DNA of 64,000 nucleotides, taken from positions 755,001-819,000 of the forward strand of contig NZ_FXAK01000005.1 in assembly GCF_900177515.1 (NCBI RefSeq). The letters run 5' to 3'. The translations under genes were made by a program, and so were the position numbers. The DNA is from Azospirillum oryzae (GTDB taxonomy: Bacteria; Pseudomonadota; Alphaproteobacteria; Azospirillales; Azospirillaceae). The notes under the pieces were generated by a model. It was not told the DNA's origin, made no database searches, and saw nothing but the letters and a program-made list of their open reading frames with translations. Below are positions 50,907-59,894 of the stretch, piece by piece. Every line of letters begins with the position of its first letter. Positions within the stretch are counted from its first letter, which is position 1.

Positions 50907-51263
50907 ATGAGCGTCACCACCGTGCAGCAGCTTTTCAAGCCGCTGAAGGACATCACCCAGGACGGCACCATCTCCCACCAGTGCGGCGTGACGATGAACG
51001 ACAGCGTCGAGGCGCGCTGCATCGCCGAGGTGATGGAAAGCAAGCCGGGCATCACCGTCACCTATCTGCCGGCGATGATCCGCATCGACGGCGAGGGCAA
51101 GATCGAGTTCAAGATGAGCGAGATCGGCGAGGCCCTCGGCCGCGAGATGACCCCGCACATCTTCGAGATCTCCACCTCCACCCACTATGGCCGCATGGTC
51201 ATGATCGACGAGGACACCGTCGTCCTCTTCGGCAACATGGACGACGCGCTCGCCTACGAGTGA
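50907..51263 (+). CDS. mimD: Monooxygenase coupling (effector) protein, MmoB-type
   Basis: This 118-residue cofactor-free regulatory subunit binds the hydroxylase and tunes oxygen activation and substrate access. MmoB/DmpM landmarks are CGVTMNDSVEARCIAEVMES, then PGITVTYLPAMIRIDGEGKI and ALGREMTPHIFEISTSTHYG. It starts at the ATG at 50907 (MSVTTVQQLF), 34 bases after the beta subunit stop, with AGAGGACG upstream. Size and position are as expected. An upstream longer frame is a shadow of the beta gene. Confidence 0.92.
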   Translation: MSVTTVQQLFKPLKDITQDGTISHQCGVTMNDSVEARCIAEVMESKPGITVTYLPAMIRIDGEGKIEFKMSEIGEALGREMTPHIFEISTSTHYGRMVMIDEDTVVLFGNMDDALAYE

Positions 51264-51351
51264 CCTCGGGAAGGCGGGGTCCGCATCAGGTCCAGTGGGC
51301 TCCGCCTCTTTTTTCAAATCCGCAAAATCAAGAATGGGAGGGACAGACGCC

Positions 51352-52989
51352 ATGCCGAAGATGATGCTGCACCGTGCCGAGGCGCGGGCCGCGCTTGCCC
51401 GTGGGGTGGGCAAGCTGGCGCTGGCGGTGCGCGGCACGCTGGGGCCGAAGGGGACGAACGCGATCATCGACCGCACCATCGGCACGCCGATGATCTCCCG
51501 CGACGGCGTCAGCATCGCCGCCGAGATCGAGCTGCCCTGCCGCTTCGAAAACATGGGCGCCCAGGTGGTGCGCGAGGTGTCGAAGCAGACCAACGACGTG
51601 GCCGGCGACGGCACCACCACCGCAACCGTGCTGGCCGACGCGCTGATCCAGGACGGCGTTTCCGTGCTCGCCGATGGCCATGGCTCGGTCGAACTGGTGG
51701 AGGGGATGGAGCGCGCCTGCGGCTTCGTCGTCGACCACCTCCGCGGCATGGCCCGGCCGCTGGAGCGCGATGGGCAACTGGAACAGGTGGCGACCGTCGC
51801 GGCGACCGACCCGGTGCTGGGCCGGCTGGTGGCGGATGCATTGCGCCGGGTGGGGCCGGAGGGCGTGATCGACATCGAATACGGCCAGCCGGGCGCGCCG
51901 ACCGCGCTGCATGTGCTGGAGGGCATGGTGCTGGACCGTGGCTTCCTGTCCCATCACATGGCGACCGAGCCGACCGGCCAGACCGCGGTGCTGGAGCAGC
52001 CCCGCATCCTGATGACAGACCACAAGATCGCCGATCCGGAACCGATCCTGCGCCTGATCGACCGCCTTGGAGACAAGCGTCCTCTGCTGGTTGTCGCCGA
52101 CAGTGTCGCGCCGGAGGTGGTGGCGGCGCTGATGGCGTTGCGCCGCGACGGCCGGGCCGCGGTGGTGGCGATCAATCCTCCGGAATTCGGCCATTGGCGT
52201 CAGGCGATGATGGAGGACATCGCGATCCTGACCGGCGGGCGCGTGATCGCCCGCGATCTCGGCGGACGCCTCGACGGCGTGACGGCGGAGGATCTCGGGG
52301 CCGCCGACCGCATCGAGGTGTCCGCCGGCCGCACCACCCTCCTGCGCGGCCATGGCGATCCGGACGCGCTGGCCGCCCGCCGCGCCCTGGTGCAGCGGCA
52401 GTGGGAGGAGGCGCCGCCCAACATCGAGCGGGACAAGCTGTCCCAGCGGCTGGCGAAGCTGACGCACGGCACCGCCCTGATCGAGGTCGGCGGCGCCACG
52501 CCAGTGGAGCAGAAGCGCACCGCCCAGCTTCTGGAGGATTCGCTCGCCGCCGCCCGCGCGGCGCTGGCGGACGGGGTGGTGCCGGGCGGCGGCACCGCGC
52601 TCGCCCGCATCGCCCCGCTGCTCGACCGGTTGGCCGCGGATGTGGGGGAAGGCGAGCGTGCAGGGGTAAAGCTGGTGCAGCGGGCGATGCTGCGGCCCGT
52701 GATCTGCATCGCGGAGAATGGCGGGTTGGACGGGGCCGGGGTAGCCGCCCGGATCGCCGGGCTTCCCGAAGGCTCCGGCTTCGACGCCCGCACCGGCCGT
52801 TTCGGTGACCTGTTCGCCGCCGGGATCATCGATCCGGTCAAGGTCACCACGCTGGCATTGCTGAACGCGGTGTCGGTCGCCAAGCTGATCCTGACCACCC
52901 ATACCCTGGTCGCCGACATCCCCGACGACGTAGACCCCACCGCCGGTCCGGCCCGCGGCGGCGGGATGGAGCGATACGGACGCAGCTGA
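51352..52989 (+). CDS. GroEL-like chaperonin of the monooxygenase cluster
   Basis: This 545-residue chaperonin 60 paralogue is the type that in mim and prm clusters is needed for productive folding of the hydroxylase. Conserved features: GTLGPKGTNAIIDRTIGTP, the ATPase motif NDVAGDGTTTATVLAD, PGGGTALARIAP and the C-terminal DIPDDVDPTAGPARGGGMER. The usual Gly-Gly-Met repeat tail is missing, and parts of the apical domain are diverged (for example HHMATEPTGQTAVLEQPRIL), which suggests a dedicated client. No GroES gene is next to it. The ATG at 51352 has GGGAGGGA upstream. It is fifth in the operon. Confidence 0.9.
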   Translation: MPKMMLHRAEARAALARGVGKLALAVRGTLGPKGTNAIIDRTIGTPMISRDGVSIAAEIELPCRFENMGAQVVREVSKQTNDVAGDGTTTATVLADALIQDGVSVLADGHGSVELVEGMERACGFVVDHLRGMARPLERDGQLEQVATVAATDPVLGRLVADALRRVGPEGVIDIEYGQPGAPTALHVLEGMVLDRGFLSHHMATEPTGQTAVLEQPRILMTDHKIADPEPILRLIDRLGDKRPLLVVADSVAPEVVAALMALRRDGRAAVVAINPPEFGHWRQAMMEDIAILTGGRVIARDLGGRLDGVTAEDLGAADRIEVSAGRTTLLRGHGDPDALAARRALVQRQWEEAPPNIERDKLSQRLAKLTHGTALIEVGGATPVEQKRTAQLLEDSLAAARAALADGVVPGGGTALARIAPLLDRLAADVGEGERAGVKLVQRAMLRPVICIAENGGLDGAGVAARIAGLPEGSGFDARTGRFGDLFAAGIIDPVKVTTLALLNAVSVAKLILTTHTLVADIPDDVDPTAGPARGGGMERYGRS

Positions 52990-53212
52990 CCCCGCCTTGC
53001 CGCGACCACCCGCTTCCACCTTCGGGGAAAAACACAGGAAAAAGGCCATAGAGTATTCCGCTACTACCGCTCCCGCTTCGGTCCGGCTTATAATTTTCTA
53101 CACAAACAATCTTGGACGCGGAGCAAATCGGGGCAAGTCCCCGCACCCCCGTTCAAGGTCAATCGGCGCGACGGGAAAACCGCGAAAGACGCCGTGAAGC
53201 AGGGAGGGGACT

Positions 53213-55261
53213 GTGTTGGCCAACGAACAGATCGGTGTCGGCCGTCTGGCCGTTGCTTCGTCCGGTCCGGCGTTCCATGCGCTGGTGGACGGCGAAAAGG
53301 CGACGATGAAGGCGTGGGAGGATTTCGTCTCCGGGTCCCGGCGGGAGAATCTGCCGGTCCGCGACGTGGTCATCCGATCCTGGGCACGCTGCCAGAGCTT
53401 CCTGGTCGATGCGCGGGCGGATGCGGCCCCGGTGGTTGGCAGCGACCTTGTCGAGTCCCTGCGCCGTGACAACCGCGATCTGCTGCAGGCCGCCGCCACC
53501 ACCCTGGCGGAGGCGGCGAACCTGCTGGCCGGAACGCGGACGGTGATGCTGATCACCGATGCCAACGGCGTGGTGCTGGAGGCCGCTGGCGACCGCGCGA
53601 CGATGAACGCGGCCCGCGACATCAGCCTTGCCTGCGGCGGCCAGTGGGGCGAAACCTGCGCCGGCACCAACGGCATCGGCACGGCGCTCGCCTCCAAGCA
53701 GCCGGTGCTGGTCCAGTCGGCGGAGCATTACTGCGCCGGCATCAAGGGGTGGAGCTGCGCCGGCGCGCCGATCCATGACCCGGTCGACGGATCGGTCGTC
53801 GGGCTGCTCGACATCTCCGGCCTGAAACAGAGCTTCAGCGGGCAGGCGCTGGCGCTGGCGGTGGTCGCCGCCCGGCAGGTGGAATGGAACCTTGCCCGCC
53901 AGACGGAGGCCGAGCATGTGCGGCTTCTGGAGGCCTGCCTGGAGGACAGCCAGAAATACGCCGGCGAGGGGTTGATCGCGCTGGATGCGCGCGGGCGCCT
54001 TCTCTTCGCCAGCCGCAAGGCGGCGCATCTGCTGAAGGCGAGCCTTGGGTCGGATCTGCCGCCGCTGAGCCGGGGGACGAAGCTGCCCCTTGTCGGGTTG
54101 GAAGGCGGCGCCGGCGGCCGGATGCCGGTTCCGTCCGACTGGGTCCGTCCGCTGATGCTGGATGGCGAGCGGCGTGGAACGCTGCTGGTCATTCCCGGTT
54201 CGGCGTCGCCCCGTCCCTCAGCCGGGCGTCGGGCGGTACCGGACGAATCCGACCGCAGCCGCTGCCGCTTCGCCGACATCGTCGGGGCCAGCGACAGCCT
54301 GCGCATGGTGATCGGGCAGGGGGAGCGTCTGGCGCCGCTGCCGGTCCCCATCCTGATCGAAGGCGAGACCGGCGTCGGCAAGGAGCTGTTCGCGCGCGCC
54401 ATCCACGGCCACAGCGCGGTGGCCGGCGGCCCCTTCGTGCCGTTCAATTGCGGCGCGGTGTCGCGTGAGATGCTGGGAAGCGAGCTGTTCGGCTATGTGC
54501 GCGGCGCCTTCACCGGTGCTGCGGCGGAGGGTAGGATCGGCCGGTTCGAACTGGCGGACGGCGGCACGCTGTGCCTGGACGAGATCGGCGAACTGCCGCT
54601 CGACCTTCAGCCCTATCTGCTGCGGGTGCTGGAGGAGGGGGTGCTGTACCGGATTGGCGACAATGTCCCGCGCCGGGTGTCGGTGCGGCTGCTCGCCATG
54701 ACCAACCGGAACCTGCGGCAGGAGGTCGCCGCCGGCCGCTTCCGCCGCGATCTGTATCACCGCCTTGCCGTGACGGCCCTGCGGGTGCCGCCCTTGCGCG
54801 AGCGCCATGGCGACGTTCCGCGCCTGATCTCCCACTTCAACGGGGTTCTGGCGGAGCGGCATGGCCGCGCACCCGTTCGTTTCACCGCCGCGGCACTGGA
54901 TCTGCTGCAGGGCCACGACTGGCCGGGCAATGTGCGGGAACTGCGCAATGTGGTGGAGCGCGCGATCCTGCTGTCCACCGGTGGAACCGTCGATGTCCAC
55001 GATCTACCCGACGAGCTGCGCGACGCCTGCGGCTGCCTGGAGACCGGCGGGTGGCCGTCGCCCTATCCGGCGGTCGCGGGACCGGCTGGTCCGGTGCCTA
55101 TGTCGCTCACGGTCACCGAGCAGCGAACGATCGAGGATGTGATCGCCGCCACCGGCGGGAACCTGTCGGATGCCGCGGCGGTCTTGGGGATTTCGCGCAG
55201 CACCCTGTATCGCAAGATGAGCCAGCACGGCATCCAGCGAAACGCGGTTCGTCGGGGATGA
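53213..55261 (+). CDS. Sigma-54 dependent transcriptional activator, AcoR/MimR type
   Basis: This 682-residue activator has an N-terminal GAF-type sensor (residues 75-210: [40 protein letters not shown]). The central AAA+ domain has Walker A GETGVGKE near 383, the sigma-54 contact GAFTGA near 430 and Walker [10 protein letters not shown] near 452. The C-terminal Fis-type helix-turn-helix ([20 protein letters not shown]) is at about 650-675. All motifs needed for RpoN activation are intact. The start is a GTG at 53213 with AGGGAGGGGA upstream. It probably binds the paired sites at 46553-46604. The inducer is likely a substrate or product of the monooxygenase. Confidence 0.92.
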   Translation: MLANEQIGVGRLAVASSGPAFHALVDGEKATMKAWEDFVSGSRRENLPVRDVVIRSWARCQSFLVDARADAAPVVGSDLVESLRRDNRDLLQAAATTLAEAANLLAGTRTVMLITDANGVVLEAAGDRATMNAARDISLACGGQWGETCAGTNGIGTALASKQPVLVQSAEHYCAGIKGWSCAGAPIHDPVDGSVVGLLDISGLKQSFSGQALALAVVAARQVEWNLARQTEAEHVRLLEACLEDSQKYAGEGLIALDARGRLLFASRKAAHLLKASLGSDLPPLSRGTKLPLVGLEGGAGGRMPVPSDWVRPLMLDGERRGTLLVIPGSASPRPSAGRRAVPDESDRSRCRFADIVGASDSLRMVIGQGERLAPLPVPILIEGETGVGKELFARAIHGHSAVAGGPFVPFNCGAVSREMLGSELFGYVRGAFTGAAAEGRIGRFELADGGTLCLDEIGELPLDLQPYLLRVLEEGVLYRIGDNVPRRVSVRLLAMTNRNLRQEVAAGRFRRDLYHRLAVTALRVPPLRERHGDVPRLISHFNGVLAERHGRAPVRFTAAALDLLQGHDWPGNVRELRNVVERAILLSTGGTVDVHDLPDELRDACGCLETGGWPSPYPAVAGPAGPVPMSLTVTEQRTIEDVIAATGGNLSDAAAVLGISRSTLYRKMSQHGIQRNAVRRG

Positions 55262-55308
55262 GCCGGCTTCGATAAGGAACAGGTCCATCGTTGGAGGAGG
55301 ATCGGCGC

Positions 55309-55680
55309 ATGTGCCAAATCTTTGTCAACACCGACCCGATCCTGTACGAGGCCCGGTCCCGTTCGGTCCGAATCCATGGCATGGTGACCAGCATCCGGCT
55401 GGAGAACCTGTTCTGGAACGTCCTGGCCGGCATCGCCGCCGAACAGGGAACCACCACCAACCGCCTGATCGTCACGCTCTATGACGAGGTAGTGGAGGTT
55501 CACGGTAGCGTCCAGAACCTCGCGTCCTTCCTGCGGGTCAGCTGCGTGCGCTATCTGACCCTGACGCCCGACGCCGCTGCGGATGACGTCGCCGGGGGAA
55601 TGAAATCCGTCGCTGCCGCATCGGGCCGCGATGGTGCATCCGTCGTTGCCCTCCGTCCCGACCGCGCCCGTTCCCGCTGA
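55309..55680 (+). CDS. Ribbon-helix-helix domain protein (RHH_4 type)
   Basis: This 123-residue protein has an N-terminal domain CQIFVNTDPILYEARSRSVR, IHGMVTSIRLENLFWNVLAG, IAAEQGTTTNRLIVTLYDEV, which fits the RHH_4 family of small alphaproteobacterial proteins often found near metabolic genes. A beta strand (VRIHGMVTSIRL) followed by two helices would dimerise to bind DNA or a partner protein. The C-terminal 35 residues are low-complexity. It follows the sigma-54 activator by 47 bases and may be cotranscribed with it. The ATG at 55309 has GGAGGAGG upstream. Confidence 0.8.
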   Translation: MCQIFVNTDPILYEARSRSVRIHGMVTSIRLENLFWNVLAGIAAEQGTTTNRLIVTLYDEVVEVHGSVQNLASFLRVSCVRYLTLTPDAAADDVAGGMKSVAAASGRDGASVVALRPDRARSR

Positions 55681-55744
55681 TAAGGCACGGGTGCGGGCCG
55701 CAACCGTTGGCGCTCCCAACATCGCTGTTGACCAAAGCTGTATT

Positions 55745-55774
55745 ATTCATCATACAGGTTCCTGTCTGATGAAT
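55745..55774. promoter_or_regulatory. Palindromic operator candidate upstream of the GntR gene
   Basis: ATTCATCA (55745-55752) and TGATGAAT (55767-55774) are perfect inverted arms, with an inner ACAG/CTGT pair. The 30-base dyad sits about 40 bases before the GTG start of the GntR regulator, so autoregulation of the operon is likely. Confidence 0.6.
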
Positions 55775-55814
55775 GAACAGACGACGGTTTCCGGTGAAGG
55801 GGAGGCGGAGTACT

Positions 55815-56666
55815 GTGAAGTCGGCGGTCGAACCCCTGAAGGCGCGCAGGATCTATCTGCTGCTGCGTGACCGCATCGTCGCCGGCGAACTGCCGCCGGG
55901 CGGGCGGCTGCCGGGCGAACCGGCGCTGGCGGCCGAACATGCGGTGTCGCGGGTCACCGTGCGCCGTGCGCTCGACCTTCTGGAAAAGGAAGGGCTGGTG
56001 CAGCGCAAGGCCGGCTCCGGCACCTTCGTCCACGACACGCGCGCCGTCCGTCCCATCGTCGCCGATCTGTCGAACGTCCTGTCGCATCTGATCGACATGG
56101 GCCGCAGCACCGATGTGAAGCTGCTGTCCTTCGGTTACGGTATTCCATCCGAATCCATTGCCGAGAGCCTGGGTCTGAAGCCCGGCGAGCGGGTCCAACG
56201 GTCGGTGCGCGTGCGCCTGATCGACGGAGAGCCGTTTTCCTACCTGACCACCCACGTGCCGGAATGGATCGGCCTGACCTATTCGGAGGCGGAACTGGCG
56301 GCGCGTCCGCTGCTGGAGTTGATCGAACGATCGGGCGTGACGACGGAGCGCGCCACCCAGGCGATCAACGCGACGCTTGCCGGTCCCGAAGCGGCGGCGG
56401 CGCTGGATCTGGAGATCGGATCGCCGCTGCTGACCCTGACCCGCATCGTCTACGAGCCGTCCGGCCGGGGCGTCGAGCATCTGCACGCGCTGTACCGGCC
56501 CGACCGCTACAGCTTTCACATGGATCTGGTGCGCACCGGCAACGACGGCGAACGGCGCTGGAGCCCCGCCCTGGGCTGGCCGCGAACCGACAAGAGCAAA
56601 ACCGACAAAAGCAAACTGGGCGAAAAGCCCACCCGCAGCACGCGGGCAATCAAACAGAGGAGTTGA
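55815..56666 (+). CDS. GntR-family transcriptional regulator (HutC/UTRA type)
   Basis: This 283-residue regulator has an N-terminal winged helix (RIYLLLRDRIVAGELPPGGR, LPGEPALAAEHAVSRVTVRR, ALDLLEKEGLVQRKAGSGTF) and a C-terminal UTRA ligand domain (residues about 80-240: ESIAESLGLKPGERVQRSVR, ... LYRPDRYSFHMDLVR). The last 35 residues are Lys/Thr-rich and probably disordered. The GTG at 55815 has GGGGAGGCGGAG upstream and is preferred over the ATG at 55773. It is first in an operon with the Liv-type transporter (5 bases to the next gene), probably repressing it until the substrate appears. Confidence 0.92.
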   Translation: MKSAVEPLKARRIYLLLRDRIVAGELPPGGRLPGEPALAAEHAVSRVTVRRALDLLEKEGLVQRKAGSGTFVHDTRAVRPIVADLSNVLSHLIDMGRSTDVKLLSFGYGIPSESIAESLGLKPGERVQRSVRVRLIDGEPFSYLTTHVPEWIGLTYSEAELAARPLLELIERSGVTTERATQAINATLAGPEAAAALDLEIGSPLLTLTRIVYEPSGRGVEHLHALYRPDRYSFHMDLVRTGNDGERRWSPALGWPRTDKSKTDKSKLGEKPTRSTRAIKQRS

Positions 56667-56671
56667 GCGTT

Positions 56672-57916
56672 ATGGGACGTTCGGTTCAGGACTCCGCGAT
56701 CTCCGGGATTTCCCGCCGCACGGTGCTGAAGGCCGGTGCGGCTGCCGCCGCCTTCGTCACCGTGCCGGTGGCCGCCCCGTCGATCCTACGGGCGCAGACC
56801 TCGGCGGTGAAGGTCGGCATCCTCCAGCCGGTGACCGGCGCGCTTGCCCATGACGGCGATCTGGGCCGGCTGGGCGCGGAAATCGCGATCAACGAGATCA
56901 ACGCGGCCGGCGGCATCAAGTCGCTGGGCGGCGCCAAGCTGGAGATGGTGTTCGGCGACGCCCGTTCGATGCCCGAAGCCGGCACGCAGGAGGTGGAGCG
57001 CATGCAGGCCGACGGCGTCTGCGCCATCGTCGGCGGCTTCGCCAGCCCGATCTGCCTTGCGGCGTCGCAGGCGGCGGCGCGCTACGACCTGCCCTATCTG
57101 GTCGATGTCGGCGTGTCGGATCAAATCATGTCGCGCGGTCTGACCAACACCTTCCGCTTCAGCCCCGGCTTCGGCAAGGTCACGCAGGTGGCGCTCGACA
57201 ACTTGTCCGCCATCAACGACAAGGCGGGCAAGCCGGCCAAGACCGTGGTGCTGGTGCATGAGGACGGGCTGTTCGGCTCCGGCCTCGCCAAGCTGCTTCA
57301 GGCGGAACTGCCCAAGCGCGGCTTCGAGATTCTGGAGACCATCGCCCATCCGACGCCGGCGCGCGACATGTCCAACGTGGCGCTGCGCATCCGCTCGCTG
57401 AACCCCGATCTGGTCATTCCGTCCAACTACTATGGCGAATTCGTGCTGCTCGCCCGCACCATGCAGCAGCAGCGCATCAAGCCGAAGGGTGTCTATGCGA
57501 TCCTGGGCGGTGCGGCGTCGAACGGCCGCTTCGTCAAGGAATTCCCGCAGGCGGCCCAGAACGTCATCGACTGCAACCATTGGCACGATCCGAAGAACCC
57601 GAAGGCTCTCGCCCTGCGCAAGACGGTGGAAGGGCAGGGCAAGTCCTTCGCCTACAATGTCTCGCTGAACTATTCGAACGTGCTGTTGCTGGCTGACGCC
57701 ATTGAGCGCGCAGGCTCCACCGACCGCAAGAAGATCATCGAGGCGCTGAACGCCTCCACCTTTGCCGGCCACATCATGCCCTATGGCCCGACGAAGTTCG
57801 TCAATGGCCAGAACGAGGGCGCCACCCCGATCAACACCCAGATCCAGGGTGAGGACATCAAGGTGATCTATCCGGAGGCATTCGCCGAGGCGAAGGCCAA
57901 CTTCCCGGCGGCCTGA
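56672..57916 (+). CDS. Branched-chain amino acid-type ABC transporter substrate-binding protein
   Basis: This 414-residue periplasmic binding protein of the LivK/amide type starts with a twin-arginine-like signal (ISRRTVLKAGAAAAAFVTVP). The mature part has VKVGILQPVTGALAHDGDLG and EIAINEINAAGGI, and the hinge region GGFASPICLAASQAAARYDL. The ligand is probably an organic acid or amide, not necessarily an amino acid: related systems in catabolic operons transport urea, amides or aromatic acids. It is followed by permease and ATPase genes after 110 bases. The ATG at 56672 has CAGAGGAG upstream. Confidence 0.93.
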   Translation: MGRSVQDSAISGISRRTVLKAGAAAAAFVTVPVAAPSILRAQTSAVKVGILQPVTGALAHDGDLGRLGAEIAINEINAAGGIKSLGGAKLEMVFGDARSMPEAGTQEVERMQADGVCAIVGGFASPICLAASQAAARYDLPYLVDVGVSDQIMSRGLTNTFRFSPGFGKVTQVALDNLSAINDKAGKPAKTVVLVHEDGLFGSGLAKLLQAELPKRGFEILETIAHPTPARDMSNVALRIRSLNPDLVIPSNYYGEFVLLARTMQQQRIKPKGVYAILGGAASNGRFVKEFPQAAQNVIDCNHWHDPKNPKALALRKTVEGQGKSFAYNVSLNYSNVLLLADAIERAGSTDRKKIIEALNASTFAGHIMPYGPTKFVNGQNEGATPINTQIQGEDIKVIYPEAFAEAKANFPAA

Positions 57917-58026
57917 TCGGTTTTTTCGCCGTCGCACCTCCGCATTCCCCCCACCCGTCCGCGGCGCCACACGCAGGCGCATCGCAGAGCGGGTGAGGGG
58001 ACCATTCCCCTCATGCGCGGGCTGCC

Positions 58027-58899
58027 ATGTATTCACCTCAGATCATCCTGGAAGCGTCGCTGAACGGTCTGATGACCGGCGCGGTCTATGCCCTGATCGC
58101 GCTTGGCCTGACGCTGATCTACGGCGTGCTCCACATCATCAACTTCGCCCATGGCGCGCTTTTGACCTGCGCGATGTTCGCGGTCTGGATCGCCTGGGCG
58201 GTGTTGGGGATGGACCCCTATCTTGCCATCCTGCCGCTGGTGCCGCTGATGTTCGCGCTCGGTTACGGCCTGCAGCGCTTCGTCATCGGGCCGGCCAGCC
58301 ATGGCGACGACGGCAACATCCTGCTGGTCACGCTGGGCCTGTCCATCGTGCTGGAGAATGTGCTGCTGGCGCTGTTCCAGTCCGACACCCGCACGCTCGA
58401 CACCGACTACTCCTTCCAGGTGGTGGCGCTGGGGCCGCTGCTGCTCAGCTACCCGCGCCTGATCGGGCTGGGGGTGGCGGTGGTGGTGACCGGTCTCTTG
58501 TGGCTGCTGCTGAACCGCACCGACACCGGCAAGGCGATCCGCGCCGTCGCCAAGGAGAAGCTGGGCGCCAATCTGGTCGGCATCGACGTGCCGCATGTCT
58601 ATGCCGTCACCTTCGGGCTCGGCTGCGCCTGTCTTGCGGTGGCGGCGGGGCTGCTGATGCCGACCTTCTACGTCAACCCGCGCATCGGCGGTGCCTTCGT
58701 GCTGGTCGCCTTCACGGTGGTGGTGCTGGGCGGCATGGGATCGATCCCCGGCGCGCTGCTGGGCGGCCTGTTCATCGGCGTGGTGGAGAGCCTGTGCGGC
58801 CTGTTCCTGGGCGACAGCCTGGGCCAGATCGGCATCTTCCTGATCTTCATCGCCGTGCTGCTGGTGCGGCCGACCGGCCTGTTCGGAGCCAAGGCATGA
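58027..58899 (+). CDS. livH: LivH-type ABC transporter permease
   Basis: This 290-residue inner-membrane permease has about eight hydrophobic segments: SLNGLMTGAVYALIALGLTL at the N-terminus (the LivH landmark), then YGVLHIINFAHGALLTCAMF, and the C-terminal GGMGSIPGALLGGLFIGVVE. It forms the channel with LivM. It starts at 58027 and its stop overlaps the LivM ATG (ATGA). Part of the GntR-controlled operon. Confidence 0.92.
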   Translation: MYSPQIILEASLNGLMTGAVYALIALGLTLIYGVLHIINFAHGALLTCAMFAVWIAWAVLGMDPYLAILPLVPLMFALGYGLQRFVIGPASHGDDGNILLVTLGLSIVLENVLLALFQSDTRTLDTDYSFQVVALGPLLLSYPRLIGLGVAVVVTGLLWLLLNRTDTGKAIRAVAKEKLGANLVGIDVPHVYAVTFGLGCACLAVAAGLLMPTFYVNPRIGGAFVLVAFTVVVLGGMGSIPGALLGGLFIGVVESLCGLFLGDSLGQIGIFLIFIAVLLVRPTGLFGAKA

Positions 58900-59894
58900 C
58901 CGCGCGCGACCTGATCCCGATCGCCGTCCTGACAATCCTGGCGGCCCTGCTGCCGCTGGTTGTGACCTCCAGCCCGGTGCTGAACTTCCTGGTCTTCATG
59001 CTGATCGTGGCGCTGGGTGCGCAGGGCTGGAACATCCTGGGCGGCTTCGGCGGCCAGTTCAGCTTTGGCCATGCCGCCTTCTTCGGCACCGGCGCCTATG
59101 CGACGGCGATCCTGCAACTGCACTATGGCGTCAACGCCTGGGCCGGTCTGGTGCTGGCGACGGTGGCCGGCGGTGTGGTCGGCTGGGTGATCGGCTTCCT
59201 CAGCTTCCGGTCGGGGCTGCGCGGCTCCTACTTCGCGCTGGTGACGCTGGCCTTCGCCGAGGTGTTCCGCATCCTCGCCAACGCCGCCTCCTTCACCGGC
59301 GGGGCTGCCGGCCTGCTGATCAAGCTCGACGTCCGCGCCGCCAATCTGCAATTCGACGACCGCGCCGTCTTCTATTGGCTGGTGCTGGCCTTCGTTGCCG
59401 CGGTGCTGCTGCTGACGCGCTGGATTCAGCGCTCGCGCTTCGGGGCGCAGCTGGTGGCGGTGCGCGAGAACGAGGATGCCGCCAAGGCGCTGGGCGTCGA
59501 CTCCCTGAAGGTGAAGCTGCGCGCCATCGCCCTGTCGGGCGCGGTGACGGCGCTGTCCGGCTGCCTCTATGCCCAATACTTCCTCTACATCGACGCCAAC
59601 ATCGCCTATGGCAGCTGGATTTCGGTGGAGCTTCTGCTGGCCCCGATCATCGGCGGCGTCGGCACCGTCTTCGGCCCGGTGGTCGGGGCGCTGACCCTGC
59701 ACGGGCTGGGCGAGATCGCCAAGCAGTTCGCCGGCCGCATTCCCGGCATCGACCTGATCGTCTTCGGCGGCGTGCTGGTGCTGGCCGTGGCGTTTGCCCG
59801 CGGCGGCATCCTGGGCCTGCTGGAGCGGTTGCGCGACCGTGGCCGCGGGATGGTCACGCGCGGCCCCAAGGAGGTTTCCCATGCTGGCCGTTGA
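58896..59894 (+). CDS. livM: LivM-type ABC transporter permease
   Basis: This 332-residue permease has about ten hydrophobic segments. LivM landmarks are QGWNILGGFGGQFSFGHAAF and FFGTGAYATAIL near residue 45-70, and the C-terminal GGVGTVFGPVVGALTLHGLG. It pairs with LivH. It overlaps LivH by four bases and LivG by 14. No fused ATPase domain is present. Confidence 0.92.
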   Translation: MTARDLIPIAVLTILAALLPLVVTSSPVLNFLVFMLIVALGAQGWNILGGFGGQFSFGHAAFFGTGAYATAILQLHYGVNAWAGLVLATVAGGVVGWVIGFLSFRSGLRGSYFALVTLAFAEVFRILANAASFTGGAAGLLIKLDVRAANLQFDDRAVFYWLVLAFVAAVLLLTRWIQRSRFGAQLVAVRENEDAAKALGVDSLKVKLRAIALSGAVTALSGCLYAQYFLYIDANIAYGSWISVELLLAPIIGGVGTVFGPVVGALTLHGLGEIAKQFAGRIPGIDLIVFGGVLVLAVAFARGGILGLLERLRDRGRGMVTRGPKEVSHAGR

